From assembly GCA_016702305.1 (NCBI GenBank), contig JADJEH010000015.1, positions 1-54,546 of the forward strand: a stretch of DNA of 54,546 bases, in the 5' to 3' direction. Made by a program: the position numbers and the translations under genes. Source of the stretch: a bacterium (GTDB lineage Bacteria > Electryoneota > RPQS01). Below are positions 49,074 to 54,546 of this stretch, one piece after another. The notes below the pieces were generated by a model that worked only from the letters and a program-made list of their open reading frames with translations, did no database searches and was not told where the DNA came from. Positions within the stretch are counted from its first letter, which is position 1, and each line of letters begins with the position of its first letter.

Positions 49074-49253
49074 CAGTTCAGAGGTCTCCCTCCTATAGAA
49101 GCTCCTTGGGCTTGAAACTGAAGGCGGTCAAAGTCTGGCCGCGCAATCATCGTCGTTGTCATTCTGGATTTGAATGTCCGAAAAGCATACCTCGTTGGTG
49201 ATTCCTGGGATCTCGAATTCGTAACGTGCCTGTATAGGCTGTCTCTGTAACAT
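49073..49253 (-). pseudogene. Short unknown protein, frameshifted
   Basis: ATG 49253 is preceded by GGGAG at 8 nt and opens MLQRQPIQARYEFEIPGITN. The frame breaks in an Asp-rich stretch near 49148 (repeats of GAC/GAT) and the next frame runs FDRLQFQAQGASIGGRPLN to the TGA at 49073-49075. About 60 residues in all; no family recognised. Confidence 0.35.
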
Positions 49254-49325
49254 GGTCGCACTCCCACAGATTTGGGTTTGTGCGACCGGCCCGGTCGACT
49301 AATTGGGTGCTGCAGCACCTGAAAT

Positions 49326-49353
49326 GGAAAAACCATCAGCGAATTGCTGATGG
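49326..49353 (-). terminator. Rho-independent terminator (minus strand)
   Basis: CCATCAGC (49333-49340) and GCTGATGG (49346-49353) form a perfect 8-bp stem around a 5-nt loop; on the minus strand it is followed by TTTTT. It ends the transcript of the AAA+ gene on its right. Confidence 0.8.
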
Positions 49354-49438
49354 CTCTAAGGTGAATCAGGTCTGCCCCGATTGAAAGGATTTTCTAAGTA
49401 CTTTTAAATCAATAGTTAAAGTCTCGAGCTCGACCGCA

Positions 49439-49488
49439 TTCTTTAGGATTGCCCTAAAGAAGTGATAATCGGTTTAGGCGGCCTAAAC
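49439..49488. repeat. Two adjacent inverted repeats sharing a TTTAGG/CCTAAA core
   Basis: TTCTTTAGG (49439-49447) pairs with CCTAAAGAA (49453-49461); GTTTAGG (49472-49478) pairs with CCTAAAC (49482-49488). The shared core in both suggests two binding sites for one regulator or two hairpins at the 3' end of the AAA+ gene. Confidence 0.5.
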
Positions 49489-49501
49489 TTTCGTGCTTTC
49501 C

Positions 49502-50420
49502 TTATGCTGGGACACCGCGCCCTCGAGTCACTCCGTAAGCAGAGGCCATGTCCTTGCCTCTTGCTTTGTATACTTCGAAATATTCGTACCAGAACTTCTC
49601 TGGACCCAAATTCCGCATGACTTTGTAGCGGACTCCGATCCGCGAAGCAATACTGAAATTTGTATTGGAGCAAAATTTCTTCAAATGCTCAAGACTAATC
49701 CTTATTTGCATCGACTGAATTCAGCAACTGGTTGACGGTTTGGCGGAGTTCATCAATGTTTGAAGGCCAATGATAGGACAATAGTGCAGTGACGGCCTCT
49801 GGGGACCACGATTTCAACGGGATGTGCATATCGATTGCGGCAGATTCTGTTACCACTGCAAGAATGTCTGGGAAGTCGCCTAAACGCTCCGAAAGGCCCG
49901 GCACTTTCAACTGGAAGCCCGTAACAAGTTGGTGTAAACCAGCAAGGAATCGTCCGTCGCGTACAGCTAGGGCAAGATCTTTCGATGTTGAGACCAGAAC
50001 GTTGGTTTTCAACTTATGGTGTTTGGTGCTTCCAATAGGCAAAAACTCTTTGTCTGGGGTGCCCGAAGCAGTTTAGACTGAATCGTGAGGGACAGGTCAG
50101 TTATTCTTCCAGAAAAAGTGTACCACCCTCCGTTAGGCCCAAAGCGCCCAACCTTTCAGTAGTGGCACCCGTTCGAGTTTCTAAGGCATACCCAAAGACT
50201 CTTTTCAAAGCCCGGGTGTTTGGACTCGGAACAGTTAATGCGCATGAATTGGCGGTGCGCGCGGGCACTCTTTGCGTGCATATAGAGTGCAAACTCATGT
50301 TTTCCGGCGCCACGTGGTCCAACAATTAGAACAGGCTTCTCAAGATTTGCCAGTCGAACGGCATTGCGATAGCTTCCTGGAAAATGGTCGTCTTACCAAC
50401 AAGTCCACTTGAACGAATCT
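49502..50420 (-). pseudogene. AAA+ domain of a sigma-54-activator-like protein, frameshifted
   Basis: Across three frames on the minus strand the order of motifs of an NtrC-type AAA+ domain is present: GLVGKTTIFQEA, Walker A VGPRGAGKHEFA, INCSE, then FGYALETRTGATTERLG where GAFTGA loops occur, LTEGGTLFLEE (Walker B), VLVSTSKDLALAVRDGRF, LKVPGLSERLGDFPDIL (sensor region) and YHWPSNIDELRQTVNQLL. A helical tail follows (LEHLKKFCSNTNF). The loop reads ETRTGA rather than GAFTGA, so contact with sigma-54 is doubtful. It is the C-terminal part of a larger gene starting near 52.27 kb. At least three frameshifts. Confidence 0.6.
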
Positions 50421-52267
50421 CCCGCGATCTAGGGTTACCAAATCCGTTTAGAAGCTTGTGCGAACAACTCCAATCGTTCATGCTCCTTTACAAACAGTGC
50501 AAGCAATTCAAGCACCGCACGTGGGCTGAAAAACGCGCAGTTCCAAACTGGAGAGCAGAGAATGTTCCGACTTGGGTTTCGCCTTCCTTCGCTCTGTATG
50601 ACACCCCCAAACTTCCTGTACAATCGCTTTGTCATTCAGTTTAAGCCTCGTGTCCTAATCTGCATCACAACTCGGCTAAAGGTCTTGTCGCCTTCTTTGG
50701 ACGAAGCAAGTAGTCAAACACTGCTTGTGTACCCCATCTTGAGTCGAGCGGATCAATATCGTGTTCGCAAGAGCCTCTGCTTAAATACTGGAACGAAACA
50801 ATAGGTGAGACCATTAGTAACTCTGCTGGGCACAAATACCAAGTCATCAGGGGAAAGCTTTTGTTAGATGGACCTTTACTCAGAATATAATCCACACCCT
50901 CACGCTCAGCAATTTGCAAATTAATGGCGCGCTTACAAGTGTCGTGAAATCAAACGTGTCAGAAGCACTCAGCACCACAAGATCCGCTTCTTTCCAGTAA
51001 CTTTCATTAAGTCGCCTAGGAAAACGTGAAATCAAAATTTGCCCGGAATTTCCAAACAACATTGACTGTCTAAAGAAAGCCACGTAATTTTGAAAGCAAG
51101 AGCTGGTAGAACTGTTCAATGCCAAACGTCTTGGCCTGTCGCAGAGCTTCTATTTTGCTTGCGTGCCTTGGCCCAGTATTCCAGAAAATACTCTAGCGAC
51201 CTCGAAAGCACGCCGATCTCCTGGAGATCTAAAGGCTCTTGTTGGATTTGCTACTCATTAATTGTGCACAGTTTTGCATTGGAGAAGACATTGATACTAC
51301 TATTTCTGAAACAGTTCTTGCCAGGTCTCACTCTATTGGTCATGCTTTGCGTAACAACTGGATCTATTCTGTCCTGCTAGCGTATTCAAGGGTTCCAATA
51401 AGGGACGTCGTTGCGTACATTCGGTTGTTGAGCATTCCATAGTCGTCACACACATGCTGAAGTAAGTCAGCGTATTTTGGAGATTCAATGTCCCGAGCAG
51501 CAAGGGCAATAAGGTTTCTAGACCGGTCCTTATGTCTAAGGAAGTCTTAGTGAACAATGTTGTGGAAGGCGATAGCGTACTCGGGTTTCGGGGCCTTCAA
51601 ACATTCGGGGAATTTCTCGAGGTCTAAACAAACAGCGAGTACCCGTCTGAGGAATGTTTCATCACTTCAATGTAGGCGCGATATTTCGAGGACACCTCTT
51701 CATATCCATTCAGAAGCCGCTGTATCCGGGCATCAAGTCACTCATGTCGGAAGATAGCGCATCCGAATAAGGATCGATATGTCGTCGACAGGGAAGAAGC
51801 GGTGGCCGTGGGAGCGTTTGATTCATGCTTTGTCGGCACGTCATGAATAGTTCACGTAGCGGCTGCGATTCTGTGCAAGTTCCTAATAGCAACATTTCTT
51901 CTGCCCGGAACAAAAACGAAAGGATGAGATGGCGGTTTCGTTTCGATCCTCCAGTTCATAAAATAGTTCTCAGTCAGAACACCAATGAATTCAACAGATT
52001 CTCTGCGTGCGCGCGATACGTGTTGCGCAACGAATACACCAGTCGTCCACGTCTCCAGTAATACCAAAAAGCGCTATTCAGGGATTTGTTGAGGGCTGTA
52101 CGAAGAACATCCGGCACGTTTTCCTTAATGAGGTTCATGGGTAAGGACTTCGAGTCAAAGGCATTTTTGACCAATCGGCCCTTTAAGGGTAACGTTTCAT
52201 TTCGTGCAAAAGTCTTGGTGTGGTGGGCGCGGGTTGACGGATCAAGCCTGCAAAAGCAAGATCCCAC
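50421..52267 (-). pseudogene. Upstream part of the AAA+ gene or separate genes, heavily frameshifted
   Basis: Minus-strand fragments in changing frames read as protein: NLIKENVPDVLRTALNKSLN then FWYYWRRGRLVY (about 52.0-52.2 kb); YEEVSSKYRAYIEVMKHSSD, LEKFPECLKAPKPEYAIAFH and RNLIALAARDIESPKYADLL (51.4-51.7 kb); LQEIGVLSRSLEYFLEYW (51.2 kb); DLVVLSASDTFDFTTL and PLMTWYLCPAELLMVSP (50.8-51.0 kb). It looks like a helical domain followed by an alpha/beta sensor-like domain before the AAA+ part. I do not recognise either, and one large gene versus several cannot be decided. Frame breaks occur every 100-250 bp. Confidence 0.4.
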
Positions 52268-52304
52268 TGGTAGGAGGAGGCAATACTTGTAACTATTGTT
52301 GCAA

Positions 52305-52322
52305 TGTAATGCTTACATTACA
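52305..52322. promoter_or_regulatory. Inverted repeat in the divergent control region
   Basis: TGTAATG and CATTACA flank CTTA exactly between the start of the minus-strand regulator-type gene and the plus-strand ubiquitin-like gene. It is placed and sized like an operator controlling both directions. Confidence 0.45.
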
Positions 52323-52445
52323 GACTTTCAACTCAATGTGCGTCACGAAGCGATACAAAGTGCGGCGTGCTGTACCAATTCGGGTACTCGCAGAAGGTTG
52401 AGCCAAGGTTCGCCAAACCGGCGACAAATCAACCAACCACAATAG

Positions 52446-52652
52446 ATGGCCGCGAAAGTCAAGAGTCCTCTGCCTTGGCCCGCTCGGCCAAGGAAATCGC
52501 GTGACGGCACCACCGTCGAACAAGCCATCGCAGAAGCCGGGTTCCCGAGGGATTCGAGCTATACCCGGCACCTGAACGGGTCCGTGTTTGATACGGATGT
52601 GGCACAGTCGACAACGCCGTGTTGACGTTAGTTCCTGAAAACGGGGTTGGTG
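52446..52652 (+). pseudogene. Beta-grasp ubiquitin-like protein (MoaD/ThiS-like), frameshifted
   Basis: From ATG 52446 the protein has the small-modifier pattern: GTTVEQAIAEAGFPRDSSY (helix 1 after strand 2), HLNGSVFDTDVA (strand 3 and loop), then after a one-base shift near 52603 DNAVLTLVPENGVG (strand 5 and Gly-rich tail). A neighbouring frame near 52478 gives RSAKEIA, which would supply the strand before helix 1, so a second shift is possible. Members such as MoaD, ThiS and bacterial ubiquitin-like modifiers have this order and end in Gly-Gly; the exact C-terminus cannot be fixed here. It heads a plus-strand set that ends in a JAB peptidase, which supports the call. Confidence 0.5.
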
Positions 52653-52735
52653 AGGCGGATTCTTCGCTGCCTGCCTGGATAAGGGAGGGCTGTAGAATCC
52701 ATGGTCATAGCCCTCTCTCCTCCGGAGGAATACTC

Positions 52736-53155
52736 ATGATTGAACAATCAGAACCTTGATCGAGTTCTGCGAACGGAAGTGGCATACGCCGATAGCGCTG
52801 GTCAACAATGCCGATGAACTTGCCGGGTGGCGTGAAGTCAGTGTAGCGGTCTATGTTAATGCCGACGCTGCCGCTTCGAAGTTCTGTCTGGAGCCTGTTC
52901 GGTGATCCGCTTGTGATGGAATCGGTACTTGTCGGCAAGGTCAACGCAAGTTGGCTTGTGTACGGTGCGCCGCGTGTTGATGTCACTTCGAACGTCGCGA
53001 TGCTCATCTTCCCACGCATGTGCCGCAGTTCTCGAAATCGTCAGCGTGAAGCATTGATTGAAACTATGCAGACTGTAGCTGCCGAACGAAAGCATGAACT
53101 TGCAGTTTCACTGCGCGATGACAAGTATGAACTCGAACGACTTGCATGCGGGTGA
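52736..53155 (+). pseudogene. Unknown protein of the ubiquitin-like cassette, frameshifted
   Basis: A strong site (GGAGGA at 52724-52729) precedes ATG 52736. The frame breaks within eight codons; adjacent frames give FCERKWHTPIALVNNADELAG and WREVSVAVYVNADAA, then LFGDPLVMESVLVGKVNAS and SWLVYGAPRVDV, and a final helical charged segment (NRQREALIETMQTVAAERKH) ending at the TGA at 53153-53155. About 138 residues; no family recognised. An uninterrupted 104-residue ORF on the opposite strand (52705-53019) is an alternative, but the ribosome site and the flanking genes favour the plus strand. Confidence 0.35.
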
Positions 53156-53159
53156 TGAC

Positions 53160-53840
53160 GCTCTGTCGCAAAGTCGAAGGACCGTGAGTTACTGAACATG
53201 TTTAGCAAAAGCGCCTGAATTCACATCAAGGCCAAGGCGACGCGAACGTTTGTGGAAATGATGCGACTGGTTTCCCAGTTGTTATTCGCATATCAACGTC
53301 GTCGGAAGTCTGTGCTTGCCGAGACGTATCCGGTTACGCACAGGACATGGTGGTGGAAGTTACAACACTGAACCCTTCCGTTGTCAGTTGACCTTGACAA
53401 AGCCAGGAAGGTGTTAATCAACGGCGGCACAGAATGCAACAGTTATCGTCATCCACGCATGTTACCATTGGCCCAAACAACATTTGTTGGGGCAACATCG
53501 GTCATCTTGTGTCACGACTCGCCGGTGAACTTGACTTACATGGACTGTAAGCTTGTTCATCAGTTCCTGCGTAAGCTACAGCAGCAGTGATCCGTTTCAG
53601 AAGATCGGAGGAGTGGGATCCGGATTGGCAAGACGACTCCGGCGATGATCCATGCTGTTCGTGGTGCGACGACTACGGACACGGATAAAGAACTGCGAAT
53701 CCACTGCTGGTGGTGCGAACATTGTCAACAATTGATGATCACGATGCAGATGAATGCCCCTGTAAATGCTCCCAAAAGCGAAAGAAGAAGAGGAGGAAGC
53801 CGATGCAGAACTTGCAGAGGACGCCGCGACAACCGGTTGA
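53160..53840 (+). pseudogene. E2-like protein with C-terminal Cys-rich region, frameshifted
   Basis: The clearest part runs from about 53381: VDLDKARKVLINGGTECNSY, RHPHVTIG (one frameshift inside), NNICWGNIGHLVSRLAGELD, LVHQFLRKL, DPFQKI, EEWDPDWQDDSGDDPCCSWC and CDDYGHG, then CWWCEHC, DADECPCKC and an acidic tail (AKEEEEEADAELAEDAATTG) ending at 53840. HPH followed by IC-G-N resembles the flap and active-site Cys (codon at 53485) of E2-superfamily conjugating enzymes, and the paired Cys motifs suggest a zinc-binding region. The N-terminal third (53160-53380) is not resolved. It overlaps the JAB gene start by 38 bp. The E2 assignment is tentative; it may be another Cys-rich protein. Confidence 0.4.
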
Positions 53841-54385
53841 TGCTGGATTGAAGATTCAAGTCGGGGCAACGGCGATGCAGAAGCTATGGCTGTGGACGGA
53901 CTTCGCCAAGGGTGAAGTCTCGTGCCTTGGACTTGTCGGTAAAGTCGTTGGCTCCGAAACTGGCAGGACAACTACCGTTGAGTCGTAACCGACTTCTTCC
54001 TCGTCGAAACAGCAATGCACATACGAAAACTGACATGGATGTAGTGATGTTTGCCAGACTGATATCCGAAACTTGAAACCAATGATTCTCGCAAGCTTCG
54101 TTGCTGGGCACACTCGCATGGCAGCATGCTCCGTCTTCTGGGTGGACGGGATGATTTGCATCTCAGGACTTGCCAACAACGAGTGGCTCTTATCGCCCAG
54201 TAGTCAACAAGCGTCGCGACACCAGATACGCCTAGACCAGTTTCACCCGGAATTACATGTACATTCCTGATGTTCGGTGGGAAGTGAAGCATCCGCTGGT
54301 GAACAGTCTTGCAGAAGCATGCATTGACGAATTCAAAGCCAAAGTGCGTGAGACTACGTTTTACAAAAGCGAGCATGGCGAGTGA
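53803..54385 (+). pseudogene. JAB/JAMM (Mov34/MPN) metallopeptidase, frameshifted
   Basis: ATG 53803 follows AGGAGGA. Order of segments across frames: LKIQVGATAMQKLWLWTDF, AKGEVSCLGLVGKV (catalytic Glu in GEV), VTDFFLVE, TDMDVVMFARLISE, RKLRCWAHSH (zinc-binding HSH) with a nearby Asp in VDGMD/GRDD, ISGLANNEWLLS, RLDQFHPELHVH and IPDVRWEVKHPLVNSLAEA to the TGA at 54383-54385. This is the JAMM layout (Glu, His-x-His, Asp) of isopeptidases that remove or process ubiquitin-like proteins. Reconstructed length is about 193 residues; at least four frameshifts. Downstream of a ubiquitin-like and an E2-like gene, it would be the deconjugase of the set. Confidence 0.65.
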
Positions 54386-54451
54386 TTAATTGGTCAGGCG
54401 TGATATGATTCTCGATGAACTTGACCAAGCAGTGCACGTGGCGCCTTGACA

Positions 54452-54546
54452 ATGGTTGAAAACTCGACGAGGTTAGATTGGCTTGGATTGGACCGTGACG
54501 ATATTGAAACATTCTAAAGACACCATGAACGACATGCGATTTCTAA
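54452..54546 (+). CDS. Start of a further gene, truncated by the window edge
   Basis: ATG 54452 opens VENSTRLDWLGLDRDDIETF before a stop; the neighbouring frame continues KDTMNDMRFL, so a frameshift near 54515 is likely. Too short to identify. In comparable operons an E1 (ThiF-like) gene could occupy this place, but nothing here shows it. Confidence 0.25.

Larger units (their letters stand above)
44690..54546. mobile_element. Left end of a second integrated element inserted at tRNA-Asp
   Basis: The integrase gene lies directly beside the 3' end of tRNA-Asp and is preceded (on its own strand) by an excisionase-like protein. The cargo includes three related unknown proteins, an HTH protein, a broken AAA+ regulator and a ubiquitin-like/JAB cassette. 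Base composition is visibly lower in GC than the core. No second copy of the tRNA-Asp 3' end was found to the right by eye, so the far boundary is probably beyond the window. Confidence 0.7.

Noticed and set aside
52705..53019. Uninterrupted 104-residue ORF on the minus strand
   Set aside because: It has no recognisable domain, and the opposite strand has a strong ribosome site and lies within a plus-strand gene set; I keep it only as an alternative.
44690..54546. Prophage
   Set aside because: No capsid, terminase, portal, tail or lysis gene could be read in any frame; integrative element is the safer description.

Overview
The window looks like a chromosomal segment of an uncultured Gram-negative bacterium, probably of the FCB group (Bacteroidota/Chlorobi-like and related candidate phyla). 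Evidence: a secreted protein with a type-A (por/T9SS-like) C-terminal sorting domain, outer-membrane and lipoprotein genes, an 11-subunit complex I without NuoEFG, NfnAB, Kor and NifJ ferredoxin enzymes, and a DUF3098-like small membrane protein. The placement is inference; there is no marker gene such as 16S rRNA.

Layout. (1) 1-4.07 kb: end of an integrated element (sigma-like gene, small coiled-coil gene, TPR protein, excisionase-like HTH protein, tyrosine integrase) abutting the 3' end of tRNA-Lys. (2) 4.1-23.8 kb: ordinary chromosome. It holds an FtsEX-like pair, a membrane pyrophosphatase, a ZnuBC-like metal transporter, an EamA exporter, secreted/envelope proteins (OmpA-like, a barrel-SppA fusion, a lysyl-endopeptidase-like protease with repeats), a double-rhodanese lipoprotein, and a multiheme cytochrome interrupted by an in-frame TGA. 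(3) 24.5-44.06 kb: one long, tightly packed plus-strand gene cluster for ferredoxin-based metabolism: korDABC, nfnAB, nuoABCDHIJKLMN, a ferredoxin, nifJ and a dihydroorotate-dehydrogenase-like gene. 2-Oxoacid oxidation reduces ferredoxin, complex I probably takes its electrons to quinone, and NfnAB links ferredoxin, NADH and NADPH. (4) 44.2-44.7 kb: a small membrane protein gene overlapping tRNA-Val, then tRNA-Asp. (5) 44.7-54.5 kb: a second integrated element starting at the 3' end of tRNA-Asp. It holds an integrase, an excisionase-like protein, three unrecognised proteins sharing a C-terminal module, a sigma/HTH-like protein, a broken AAA+ regulator gene and, at the right edge, a plus-strand cassette.

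Most notable: although broken by frameshifts, the right-edge cassette (52.4-54.4 kb) reads as a beta-grasp ubiquitin-like protein, an unknown protein, an E2-like/Cys-rich protein and a JAB (JAMM) metallopeptidase. This resembles a bacterial ubiquitin-like conjugation operon; any E1 (ThiF) gene would lie past the window edge. The call comes from manual reading across frames and needs profile searches.

Caution: both integrated elements are full of single-base frameshifts, many at homopolymers, while about 40 kb of core between them is clean. This could be low-coverage assembly error or real decay. Frameshifted genes are annotated as reconstructed spans.
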